Of a stretch of DNA of 10,069 bases, positions 1-6,743 are shown in pieces. Under the pieces are notes generated by a model that was not told the DNA's origin, ran no database searches, and worked only from the letters and a program-made list of their open reading frames with translations. The DNA comes from Alphaproteobacteria bacterium (lineage in GTDB: Bacteria > Pseudomonadota > Alphaproteobacteria > Rhizobiales > Xanthobacteraceae). Every line of letters begins with the position of its first letter. Positions within the stretch are counted from its first letter, which is position 1. The DNA lies in the NCBI GenBank assembly GCA_005883445.1, contig VAZL01000004.1, positions 1 to 10,069 on the forward strand, read 5' to 3'. Made by a program: the position numbers and the translations under genes.

Positions 1-60
1 CACCGCGATGGCAGCCTGGCTCGGCGGCGTGATGACGTAGCTATTGGCATTGGCGCTCAT
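1..60 (-). CDS. N-terminal fragment of an unidentified protein (possibly FAH-family hydrolase), cut by window edge
   Basis: An ATG at 58-60 on the minus strand opens a frame that runs without a stop to the window edge, giving 20 residues that include S-Y-V-I-T-P-P-S-Q-A-A-I-A-V. A good ribosome binding site (GGAAGAG) lies about 7 bases upstream of the ATG. The gene follows msbA on the same strand with 25 bp between them, so the two are probably co-transcribed. The I-x-P-P-x-x-x-A-I-A-V opening resembles the N-terminus of fumarylacetoacetate hydrolase family proteins, which often begin this way before a conserved R-N-Y segment. Twenty residues are too few to be sure, and the body of the gene is outside the window. 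The existence of a gene start is fairly well supported; its identity is a guess. Confidence 0.45.
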   Translation of the reverse strand, partial: MSANANSYVITPPSQAAIAV

Positions 61-85
61 GTTCGCTCTTCCAAGTGTCGGGAAT

Positions 86-1897
86 TCAAGCCAAGGATGC
101 GATGGCGACCGGCGGGCTCGGTTCCTGCTCGCGCAGCTGCAGGCGGTAGAACGAGGTGTAGCGTCCGCCCTTGCGCAGCAGCTCGTCGTGACGCCCTGCT
201 TCGACGACCGTCCCATCCTCGATGACGAAGATGCGATCGGCATCGACGACGGTATGCAGGCGATGCGCGATCACGATCGTCGTTCGTCCTTCGCACAGGT
301 GCTCGATCGCGCCCTGAACCTGCCGCTCGGATTCAGAATCGAGCGAAGCCGTCGCCTCGTCGAGCAGGATGATCGGCGCGTCCCTGAGCAAAGCGCGTGC
401 GATGGAGATGCGCTGGCGCTCGCCGCCGGCGACTTGCAAGCCGTGCTCGCCGACTTGTGTGTCGTACCCGCGGGGAAATGCCGTGATGAAATCGTGCGCA
501 TAAGCGGCTTTGGCGGCGGCGACGACCTCGGCCTCGCTCGCGCCCGACCGTCCGAGCGCGATATTCTCGCGCACCGAGCCACGAAACAAGAAAACATCCT
601 GCCCGACATAGGCGACCTGACTGCGCAACGAGCGGCGCGACACTGCCGCGATGTTCTGTCCGTCGATGATGATGGCGCCACTGTCGAAGTCATAGAAGCG
701 CAGGATCAAATTGAGAATCGTCGATTTACCGCCGCCGGAAGGGCCAACCAAGGCGGTGACGTTGCCGGGCTCGGCCACGAAGGACAGATTCCTGATCACC
801 TTCTCGCCCGGCCGATACGCGAATTGGACGTTCGCGAATTCGACCCGCGCCTTCGAAAGCTTCAGCGGCGGCTTGCCTTCGTCGCTCGATTCGGTCGGGG
901 GATGGTCGATGACGTCGAACAGGATGCGCACCCCGACCAGCCCGCTGCTGAGGTCGATATTGAGCCGGGCGAGGCGCTTGGCCGGCTCATACGCCAGCAT
1001 GAAGGCTGCGAGAAACGAGAAGAATTGGCCCGGGGTCGCGCCGGTCTCGATCACGCGGAAGCCGCCGTAGACCAGTGCGCCGGCGATCGCGAATCCGCCG
1101 AGCGCCTCCATCAACGGGCCCGAGCGGTAGGCGACGCGTGCCCACTTGTTCGATTCGTTCTCGAGGTCGGCAACACGAGCGTCGAACCGGCCGCGCATCT
1201 CCTCTTCCAGCGTGAACGCCTTGAGGATGCGCATGCCCTGCAGGCTCTCCTGCAACGTTTCCAGAACGCGCGCGCTGCCGGTGAACTGATCATGCGCAAT
1301 CATCTTGATGCGGCGGATCATCTTGCGCAGAATCAGCATCGCCGGCGGCACCACGACGATGCTGAGCATGGACAGCACGGGATCTTGCACGGCCATGACC
1401 GCGGCAAGGCCGATGAGTGAAAGGAGATCGCGCCCGAGCGACGTAATGAGCAGGTTGAGCACGTGGCTCGCCGCGGCGGCGCCGGTGGTGAGCCGGGCCA
1501 TGAACTCGGAGCTGTGGCGGTCAGCAAAGAAACCGACGTTATGCTGAAGCAGCTTTGCGAACATCCGTCGCTGATTATCGGCGATGATTCCGTTGCCGAT
1601 GCGCGCGAGCGCGACGGCCTGCCCATAGGTGGCCATTCCCTTGATCATGAAGATCACGGCGGTCACGAGGGCGAGCATGATGATGCCCGGAAGGTTCTTG
1701 TGGACGTAGGCCTGATTGATCACGTCGCCGATCAAATAGGCGCCGAGCGCGGTGCTCGCCGCGGCAATCGCCATCAGGGCGAATGCGAGCGCATAGCGTC
1801 GCCATTGGCCGGCGGCCTGCTCCAGCAGCAGTCGCCGCACCAAAGCGGCCGTGCCTTTAGGGTCCGCGAACAATCGTTGAAAGTACGATTTGAGCAT
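86..1897 (-). CDS. msbA: MsbA-type lipid A/LPS core ABC exporter (half-transporter, 603 aa)
   Basis: This is a fused membrane and ATPase half-transporter that would act as an inner-membrane homodimer, flipping lipid A-core from the cytoplasmic to the periplasmic leaflet. The N-terminal half (about residues 35-305) has six hydrophobic segments of the ABC exporter type. The ATPase domain follows: an aromatic A-loop at Y361, Walker A G-P-S-G-G-G-K-S-T at 385-393, Q-loop Q433, Walker B I-I-L-L-D-E ending at E514, D-loop S-L-D at 519-521 and H-loop H545. The ABC signature at 489-493 reads V-A-G-G-E instead of L-S-G-G-Q, so the usual serine is alanine. Length is close to E. coli MsbA (about 580 residues), with a short Pro/Ala-rich tail. 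The ATG at 1897 has only a weak GGA upstream. LPS genes alongside favour MsbA over a drug exporter, but sequence alone cannot exclude another lipid or drug substrate. Confidence 0.85.
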   Translation of the reverse strand: MLKSYFQRLFADPKGTAALVRRLLLEQAAGQWRRYALAFALMAIAAASTALGAYLIGDVINQAYVHKNLPGIIMLALVTAVIFMIKGMATYGQAVALARIGNGIIADNQRRMFAKLLQHNVGFFADRHSSEFMARLTTGAAAASHVLNLLITSLGRDLLSLIGLAAVMAVQDPVLSMLSIVVVPPAMLILRKMIRRIKMIAHDQFTGSARVLETLQESLQGMRILKAFTLEEEMRGRFDARVADLENESNKWARVAYRSGPLMEALGGFAIAGALVYGGFRVIETGATPGQFFSFLAAFMLAYEPAKRLARLNIDLSSGLVGVRILFDVIDHPPTESSDEGKPPLKLSKARVEFANVQFAYRPGEKVIRNLSFVAEPGNVTALVGPSGGGKSTILNLILRFYDFDSGAIIIDGQNIAAVSRRSLRSQVAYVGQDVFLFRGSVRENIALGRSGASEAEVVAAAKAAYAHDFITAFPRGYDTQVGEHGLQVAGGERQRISIARALLRDAPIILLDEATASLDSESERQVQGAIEHLCEGRTTIVIAHRLHTVVDADRIFVIEDGTVVEAGRHDELLRKGGRYTSFYRLQLREQEPSPPVAIASLA

Positions 1898-2026
1898 GCG
1901 TGATCCGTTGCGCGCAGCGAGCCGTTCTTGCCCAGGCAGGCGCGCTTTTCAAGCGGAATCCACGGCTGCGCGGACAACCGCCGACAAGCCGGCAGGCGCG
2001 GCATGCGCGCGATGGGGCTTTTGACG
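1898..2026. promoter_or_regulatory. Divergent intergenic region between msbA and waaC
   Basis: This 129-bp gap separates the divergent start codons of msbA and waaC and must hold the promoters for at least one of them. I could not pick out a convincing -35/-10 pair on either strand. Two small structures are visible: an imperfectly placed mini-hairpin, CGCTT-TTC-AAGCG at 1943-1955, and a 10-bp direct repeat (listed separately). In-frame alternative starts for waaC at 1928 (TTG), 2003 and 2012 (ATG) also fall here. If 2003 is used, the AGG at 1994-1996 would be its ribosome binding site. Confidence 0.4.
1935..2000. repeat. Pair of 10-bp direct repeats (GGCAGGCGCG)
   Basis: GGCAGGCGCG occurs at 1935-1944 and again at 1991-2000, 56 bp start to start, both inside the msbA/waaC divergent gap. 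In sequence this GC-rich a 10-mer pair may be chance. It could be a pair of regulator half-sites, but nothing else supports that. Confidence 0.25.
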
Positions 2027-3022
2027 ATGCCCGATGTCCTGTTCATCAAGACCTCCTCGCTCGGCGACGTCATCCATCACATGCCGGCGCTGATGGAGGC
2101 GCGGCGACAGCGGCCGGCCGCGCGGTTTTGCTGGGTGGTGGAGGAGGCGTTCGCGCCGCTCGTGCAAATTCATCCGGCCGTCTCAGACGTCATCCCGGTC
2201 GCATCGCGCCGCTGGCGCGGTACGCCGCTTGCGCCCGCGACCTGGCGCGAGATCGCCAGCTTCGGGCGCGCCGTGCGCGCGCGCCGCTACGACGATATCA
2301 TCGACACACAGGGGCTCGTGCGCTCCGCGCTCATGGCGCGGCTCGCCCGCGGCCGCCGGCATGGCTACGACGCGAACAGCATCCGTGAGCGAGCGGCGTC
2401 GTGGTTGTACGACGTACGGCATCGCGTCGCACGCGACCTCCATGCCATCGCGCGCAATCGCATGCTGACCGGCCTCGCGCTCGGTTACGCTCCCGGTGGC
2501 GCCGTCGATTTCGGGCTCTCGCGCGAGGCTATCGCGCAAACGAGCGGGGAGCCTTACGGCATCTTGTTTCACGCCACGGCGCGGCCCGAAAAGGAGTGGC
2601 CCGAGGCGTCGTGGATCGCGCTCGGGCGCGCGCTCGCCGCGCGCGATGGTTCGCTTCTGCTGCCGTGGGGGACGCAGGCGGAGCGTGCGCGCAGCACGCG
2701 TATGGCTGCAGCGCTGTCGAATGGCCGCGTGCCCGAGCGGCAGCCGCTCGACCGTATGGCGGCGCTCATCGCGGGGGCGCGCTTCGTCATCGGCGTCGAT
2801 ACCGGGCTCATTCATCTCGCGGCGGCGCTCGGCGTGCCGTTGGTTGCGATCTTCACTGCGAGCGAGCCCGGCCTTACCGGGCCGATGGGGCAGGGGCCGA
2901 TCGCCGTGGTCGGCGGCAAGCATAAGCAGCCGTCCGTCTCCGAAGTCGTGGCCGCGTTCGAAACGTTGCGCTCGCGTTCGCAGCCCTGGCAAAGACCATC
3001 CGATCCGCGTTCAAGGTCTTGA
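2027..3022 (+). CDS. waaC: LPS heptosyltransferase I (WaaC/RfaC, GT9 family, 331 aa)
   Basis: The protein is a cytoplasmic, membrane-associated enzyme that transfers the first L-glycero-D-manno-heptose from ADP-heptose to the Kdo region of Kdo2-lipid A. The N-terminus carries the hallmark F-I-K-T-S-S-L-G-D-V-I-H-H-M-P-A-L, equivalent to the K-T-S-S-M-G-D-V-L-H-x-L-P-A-L of E. coli WaaC and including the likely catalytic aspartate. The C-terminal Rossmann domain has H-A-T-A-R-P-E-K-E-W-P, the L-P-W-G-T strand, and the donor-binding G-V-D-T-G-L-I-H-L-A-A-A-L-G-V-P, all typical of GT9. I chose the ATG at 2027 because it places M-P-D-V-L directly before the first conserved strand. The ATG at 2003 has a somewhat better ribosome binding site and would add 8 residues. 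The stop lies 2 bp from the stop of the opposing waaF gene. Length is normal for the family (about 320-350 residues). Confidence 0.9.
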   Translation: MPDVLFIKTSSLGDVIHHMPALMEARRQRPAARFCWVVEEAFAPLVQIHPAVSDVIPVASRRWRGTPLAPATWREIASFGRAVRARRYDDIIDTQGLVRSALMARLARGRRHGYDANSIRERAASWLYDVRHRVARDLHAIARNRMLTGLALGYAPGGAVDFGLSREAIAQTSGEPYGILFHATARPEKEWPEASWIALGRALAARDGSLLLPWGTQAERARSTRMAAALSNGRVPERQPLDRMAALIAGARFVIGVDTGLIHLAAALGVPLVAIFTASEPGLTGPMGQGPIAVVGGKHKQPSVSEVVAAFETLRSRSQPWQRPSDPRSRS

Positions 3023-3024
3023 GC

Positions 3025-4053
3025 TCAGATCGACGCGCGTGCCGGTCCAATCGTTTGGCGGATCGACGTGGCGACCCGCTCGACCGGAATGTCGCGCATG
3101 CAGCGATGGTGGCCGAGGCGGCAGACCGGCTTATGGCACGGCCGGCAGGGGAGTTCGCCCGCGGTTTCGATCACCGCGGCGATCGGGTTGAGCGGAGCCC
3201 AGTGCCACGCGCTGGTCGGACCGAAGATTCCGATGGCCGGTGTACCGAGTGCAGCCGCGACGTGCAGTAGACCGGAATCATTCGATACCGCGACGGTCGC
3301 CGCGGCGAGCGCGAGAATCGCGTTACGCAGATCGGGCCCGGTGAGGTCGCGGATATCGGCGCCATCGGCGATTTCGCCGGCAAGCTCTTTTTCGCCTGGT
3401 CCGCCCACCACCCATATCCAATGGCCCTCGGCGGCAAGCCGGCGCGCGAGATCGGCGTAGGAGGCGGCGGGCCAGCGCTTGGAGGGTCCGACCGCACCCG
3501 GCGCGAGCGCAACCACGGGGCGCCCATCGGGCGCAAGCCCCAGCCGCTGGCGCCACGCGGCGCGTTCGGAGGCGGGCACCTTGAGTTCCGGCAACGGCCA
3601 TTGCACCGGCGCGGCCTCCCCCTTGGGCAGGGCCAGCATGGCGCAGCGGTCGGCCATGCGCGGGAGCCGGCGCTCGCCGAAGCGCAGATCGTTGATCAGG
3701 CCGAAGCGGCCTTCGCCGACGAAACCGGTCCGGCAGGGTATTCCGGCGAGCGAGGGCGCTAGCGCGGATTTCCAGGTCCGCGGCATGACCAGCGCTTGAC
3801 CGTACTTTTCCGCCCGCAGCCGCTGGGCGAGTGCGCGATGGTCGCCCAAGGCGAGGCGCTTGCGGGGCAGGTCAGCGACGACGCCCTTGCGCACGCCTGG
3901 CATGTAATCGAGCAGCGGTGCGACCATCGAGGTCGTCAAGATATCGATCGGGGCGCTTGGAAATCGTTGTTTCAACAACTTAACGACGGTATGGCAGCGA
4001 ACGAAGTCGCCAATCCACATGTAAGGGACGATGAGAATTGGTGATTCGGACAT
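3025..4053 (-). CDS. waaF: LPS heptosyltransferase II (WaaF/RfaF, GT9 family, 342 aa)
   Basis: The enzyme would add the second heptose to the inner core from ADP-heptose, acting after WaaC. The N-terminal strand and loop read I-L-I-V-P-Y-M-W-I-G-D-F-V-R-C-H-T, the WaaF version of the conserved G-D motif. The acceptor/donor domain contains A-L-A-P-G-A-V-G-P-S-K-R-W-P, then V-S-N-D-S-G-L-L-H-V-A-A-A-L-G-T-P and I-F-G-P-T-S. Near the C-terminus is the cysteine-rich P-C-R-P-C-H-K-P-V-C-R-L-G-H-H-R-C-M, a strong WaaF marker. The ATG at 4053 (M-S-E-S-P-I-L) fits the family N-terminus, with AGGG about 13 bases upstream. The frame stays open further, with ATGs at 4080 and 4113. It is divergent from hldD across a 231-bp gap, linking heptose transfer to heptose donor synthesis. 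Confidence 0.9.
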   Translation of the reverse strand: MSESPILIVPYMWIGDFVRCHTVVKLLKQRFPSAPIDILTTSMVAPLLDYMPGVRKGVVADLPRKRLALGDHRALAQRLRAEKYGQALVMPRTWKSALAPSLAGIPCRTGFVGEGRFGLINDLRFGERRLPRMADRCAMLALPKGEAAPVQWPLPELKVPASERAAWRQRLGLAPDGRPVVALAPGAVGPSKRWPAASYADLARRLAAEGHWIWVVGGPGEKELAGEIADGADIRDLTGPDLRNAILALAAATVAVSNDSGLLHVAAALGTPAIGIFGPTSAWHWAPLNPIAAVIETAGELPCRPCHKPVCRLGHHRCMRDIPVERVATSIRQTIGPARASI

Positions 4054-4284
4054 CAGCTTGTCGGCACCCTTTTGTGTCATTACATTGGTTTGGGGCAATG
4101 AATATGAATTCATTTCTATAGGCGGCGGAGGGGCCGGGAAGCCGTTAGCTTGCCGGTATCGGCCTGTCCAGCGGGACAGGACGCGCAAGGATTGCCTCCG
4201 GGCTTGTTGACACTCCGGCCCGCGGAAGTTGCACGCCTGGGCGCCCTAGGGCAAAGGGAGGGCAGCGCTGGCGGCGGGGGACGG
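4054..4284. promoter_or_regulatory. Divergent regulatory region between waaF and hldD
   Basis: This 231-bp region is the largest non-coding stretch in the window and separates the divergent waaF and hldD-hldE-methyltransferase units. Positions 4071-4120 contain only 15 G or C in 50 bases (30%), in sharp contrast with the GC-rich flanks, as expected of a promoter core. It includes the 10-bp palindrome ATGAATTCAT at 4104-4113. Further right are a perfect -35-like TTGACA at 4207-4212, for which I found no good -10 at 16-18 bp, and the hairpin at 4163-4180. The purine-rich GGGAGGG near 4257-4263 and GGGGGA at 4276-4281 precede the hldD ATG. Exact promoters cannot be assigned. A TTG-started extension of hldD (from 4150) would cover part of it but adds no family-like sequence. 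Confidence 0.5.
4163..4180. repeat. Perfect 7-bp inverted repeat with 4-base loop (hairpin or operator)
   Basis: CCTGTCC (4163-4169) and GGACAGG (4174-4180) are perfect reverse complements separated by AGCG. No T-run follows on either strand, so it does not look like an intrinsic terminator. Its position between the AT-rich core and the hldD start suggests either an operator or a leader-RNA stem. Function is inferred from position only. Confidence 0.45.
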
Positions 4285-5265
4285 ATGTTATTGGTCACCG
4301 GCGGAGCCGGGTTCATAGGGTCCAATCTGGTTGCCGGCCTTAACGAGGCCGGACGGACCGATATCGTGGTCAACGACGCGCTCGGCAACGCCGACAAATG
4401 GCGCAACCTTGGGAAGCGCCAGCTCGCCGACGTGGTGCCGCCCGGCGAACTGATCGGCTGGCTCGACCGCCGCAAGCTCGAAGCGGTTATTCATCTCGGC
4501 GCCATCTCCGACACCACCGCCACCGACGCTGATGCCGTTCTCGCCACCAATTTCCGCCTCTCGCTCAGGCTCCTGGACTGGTGCACGGCGACTCGCACGC
4601 CGTTCATTTATGCCTCCTCGGCTGCGACCTATGGCGACGGCAGCGAGGGCTTCGACGACGACTGGTCGCTTCCGGCGCTGCGCCGGCTCAGGCCGATGAA
4701 TCTTTACGGCTTTAGCAAGCATCTGTTCGATCTCGCCGTGGTCGATCGCTTCGCGAACGGTGCGAAGCTCCCGCCGCAATGGGTAGGCCTCAAATTCTTC
4801 AACGTGTTCGGCCCCAACGAGTATCACAAGGGGGAGATGACAAGCTTGGTCGCCAAGCGCTTTGTCGAGGCGCGGGCCGGAAAGTGCGTGCGTTTGTTCA
4901 AATCCCACCGCGACGGCGTCGCTGATGGTGAGCAGAAGCGCGACTTCATCTACGTCGACGATGCGGTCGCGGTGATGCGCTGGCTCCTTGATACACCGTC
5001 GGTGTCGGGGATCTTCAACGTCGGAACCGGCAAGGCGCGCAGCTTCCGTGATCTCGTCACCGCCATGTTCCGCGCGCTTGGCCGAGAGCCGGCTATCGAA
5101 TATGTCGACATGCCGGCGGCGATCCGCCGCCAGTATCAATATTTCACGCAAGCCAAGGTCGAAAATTTGCGCCGGGCAGGCTACAACGCCGGCTTCACCC
5201 CGCTCGAGGAGGGGGTGAATCGCTATGTCACGCTCTTCCTCAACCAGCCCGACCGGTATCGGTGA
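4285..5265 (+). CDS. hldD: ADP-L-glycero-D-manno-heptose 6-epimerase (HldD/RfaD, 326 aa)
   Basis: HldD epimerises ADP-D-glycero-D-manno-heptose to the L-glycero form, the last step of donor synthesis for WaaC and WaaF, using tightly bound NADP. It is an extended short-chain dehydrogenase: the dinucleotide-binding V-T-G-G-A-G-F-I-G-S-N sits at residues 4-14, A-S-S-A-A-T-Y-G at 110-117, and the catalytic Y-G-F-S-K (Y141, K145) at 141-145. F-N-V-F-G-P-N-E-Y-H-K-G at 172-183 includes K182, which matches the second catalytic lysine (K178) of the E. coli enzyme. R-D-F-I-Y-V-D-D at 219-226 is also typical. The ATG at 4285 puts the first strand immediately after the start and gives a length near the E. 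coli protein (310 residues). It starts an apparent operon with hldE (4-bp overlap) and the methyltransferase gene. Confidence 0.93.
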   Translation: MLLVTGGAGFIGSNLVAGLNEAGRTDIVVNDALGNADKWRNLGKRQLADVVPPGELIGWLDRRKLEAVIHLGAISDTTATDADAVLATNFRLSLRLLDWCTATRTPFIYASSAATYGDGSEGFDDDWSLPALRRLRPMNLYGFSKHLFDLAVVDRFANGAKLPPQWVGLKFFNVFGPNEYHKGEMTSLVAKRFVEARAGKCVRLFKSHRDGVADGEQKRDFIYVDDAVAVMRWLLDTPSVSGIFNVGTGKARSFRDLVTAMFRALGREPAIEYVDMPAAIRRQYQYFTQAKVENLRRAGYNAGFTPLEEGVNRYVTLFLNQPDRYR

Positions 5266-6725
5266 CGGCAGGCAACGGCAAATCATCGAGCGATAGCGCC
5301 ATGTTTAATTTCGAAGACGCGCTCAAGCTCATTTCCGAGCAGACCATCGTCTGCGTTGGAGATTTGATGCTCGACGACTTCGTCTACGGCGAGGTCTCGC
5401 GCATCTCGCCCGAGGCGCCGGCTCCGATTCTCGCGGTCACCCGCAACGATCTCACCGTCGGTGGCGCCGGCAACGTGGCGCGCAACATCGCGGCGCTCGG
5501 GGCGCACTGCGTGTTCCTCGGCGTCGTCGGAGAGGATGACGCCAGCCGTACGCTGATGCGCGCGCTTGCCGCCGAGCCTTTGATCGAACCCCATCTCGTC
5601 GTCGATCCGGCGCGTCCGACCACGCGCAAGGTTCGCTTCGTTTCCGAGCATCATTCGACCCATTTGCTGCGCGCCGACTGGGAATTGGCGCAACCGCTCA
5701 ATCCCAAGACCGAGAAGGCCCTGGTCGATCGCACCCTGGCGGCGTTGCCGCGTGCGGCGAGCGTCGTCCTATCCGACTATGCCAAGGGCACCCTGACTCC
5801 GCGGGTCATTCAGGAAGTGATCCAGGCGGCGAAAAAGGCAAAAATACCGATCATCGTCGACCCCAAAGCGATTGATTATTCCATTTATCGTGGCGCGACG
5901 GTGATCAAGCCGAACCGCAAGGAGCTCGCGCAAGCGACGCGTGGGCGCGCTGACTGCGATGAAGACGTGATTGCGGCGGCGTCGGAGTTGAATCGCCTGC
6001 TGGGAACGGACGCCGTTGTCGTTTCGCTGGGCGACGCCGGCTTGATCCTGGTGCCGGCAAACGGGGCACCGCTCCACGTGCCTGCCTACCCGGTCAAGCT
6101 CCGGGACACCTCGGGTGCGGGCGATACCGTTGTTGCCGCGCTTGCAGTGATGCTCGCCACCAACGTGGACTATGAGCCCGCCGTGCGCGCGGCCAACGCG
6201 GCAGCCGCGGTCGTGGTCGGCAAGCGCGGCACCGCCACCGTCTCGGCGGCGGAGCTGCGTTCGCGCATTCTTCCCGCCGCGTCGCTCGCACCCGAAGAGA
6301 AAATCGTCTTCGATTGGTCGGTGCTCGACGAACGGCTCGCCGAATGGCGGGGCTTGCGCATCGGCTTCACCAACGGCTGTTTCGACCTCCTGCACCCCGG
6401 CCACATCAAGCTCCTGTCCGAGGCACACGCCGCCTGCGACCGGCTCATCGTCGGCCTCAATGACGATCGTGCCGAAGTGCTGGCGGCGCTCGAAGCCGTC
6501 GACCTCGTCGTCGTCTTCGAGCAGGATACCCCGCTCGAGTTGATCCGCCGCGTGCGTCCCAAGGTGTTGGTCAAAGGGGGCGACTACCGGCGCGAGGAGG
6601 TGGTGGGACACGAGCTCGTCGAAGGCGAAGGCGGCGAAGTGATCCTCATCAATCTCGTGCCTGGCTTCAGCACGACAAAGATCGTTCGCCAATCGCGCGC
6701 GCCGGCCCGGGTCAGAGGCTCTTGA
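5262..6725 (+). CDS. hldE: Bifunctional heptose-7-phosphate kinase / heptose-1-phosphate adenylyltransferase (HldE), apparent internal deletion in second domain
   Basis: HldE phosphorylates D-glycero-D-manno-heptose-7-phosphate at C1 and, after GmhB, adenylates heptose-1-phosphate. Domain 1 (about residues 25-335) is a complete PfkB/ribokinase-like kinase: V-G-D-L-M-L-D at 32-38, S-R-I-S-P-E-A-P at 46-53, G-G-A-G-N at 67-71, S-D-Y-A-K-G at 171-176, V-D-P-K at 199-202 and D-T-S-G-A-G-D-T at 282-289 with the catalytic aspartate. Domain 2 (about 365-475) has the nucleotidyltransferase signature T-N-G-C-F-D-L-L-H-P-G-H at 370-381, V-K-G-G-D-Y at 437-442 and F-S-T-T at 469-472. However, L-N-D-D (399-402) runs straight into R-A-E-V-L (403-407). 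Compared with E. coli HldE, about 18 residues are missing, including the R-L-K-G...R-P loop. The GTG at 5262 overlaps the hldD stop by 4 bp (GTGA). The ATG at 5301 (M-F-N-F-E) matches relatives' N-termini better and may be the true start. Confidence 0.9.
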   Translation: MTAGNGKSSSDSAMFNFEDALKLISEQTIVCVGDLMLDDFVYGEVSRISPEAPAPILAVTRNDLTVGGAGNVARNIAALGAHCVFLGVVGEDDASRTLMRALAAEPLIEPHLVVDPARPTTRKVRFVSEHHSTHLLRADWELAQPLNPKTEKALVDRTLAALPRAASVVLSDYAKGTLTPRVIQEVIQAAKKAKIPIIVDPKAIDYSIYRGATVIKPNRKELAQATRGRADCDEDVIAAASELNRLLGTDAVVVSLGDAGLILVPANGAPLHVPAYPVKLRDTSGAGDTVVAALAVMLATNVDYEPAVRAANAAAAVVVGKRGTATVSAAELRSRILPAASLAPEEKIVFDWSVLDERLAEWRGLRIGFTNGCFDLLHPGHIKLLSEAHAACDRLIVGLNDDRAEVLAALEAVDLVVVFEQDTPLELIRRVRPKVLVKGGDYRREEVVGHELVEGEGGEVILINLVPGFSTTKIVRQSRAPARVRGS

Positions 6726-6743
6726 GGCCGCACGGAGAAAGCT

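Noticed and set aside
44..1420. A 458-codon open frame on the plus strand, antisense to msbA
   Set aside because: The opposite strand encodes a complete ABC exporter with every motif. The antisense translation is rich in Arg, Ala, Asp and His with no recognisable domain, as expected of a codon-bias shadow in GC-rich DNA.
4163..4180. Intrinsic terminator at the CCTGTCC/GGACAGG hairpin
   Set aside because: No run of T follows on either strand, and the site is upstream of two divergent genes, where a terminator is not expected.
4054..4188. N-terminal extension of waaF to 4188
   Set aside because: The added residues are Pro-rich and pass through the AT-rich promoter-like island. The family N-terminus begins at the ATG at 4053.
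4207..4235. Complete housekeeping promoter based on TTGACA at 4207
   Set aside because: No acceptable -10 hexamer was found at 16-18 bp spacing (TGCACG at 17 bp), so only the -35-like match is mentioned.
4150..4284. TTG-started N-terminal extension of hldD by 45 residues
   Set aside because: The extra residues resemble no epimerase N-terminus and cover the hairpin. The ATG at 4285 begins exactly at the first conserved strand.
4288..5286. A 332-codon open frame on the minus strand, antisense to hldD
   Set aside because: hldD on the plus strand has all its catalytic and cofactor motifs; the antisense product is unrecognisable.
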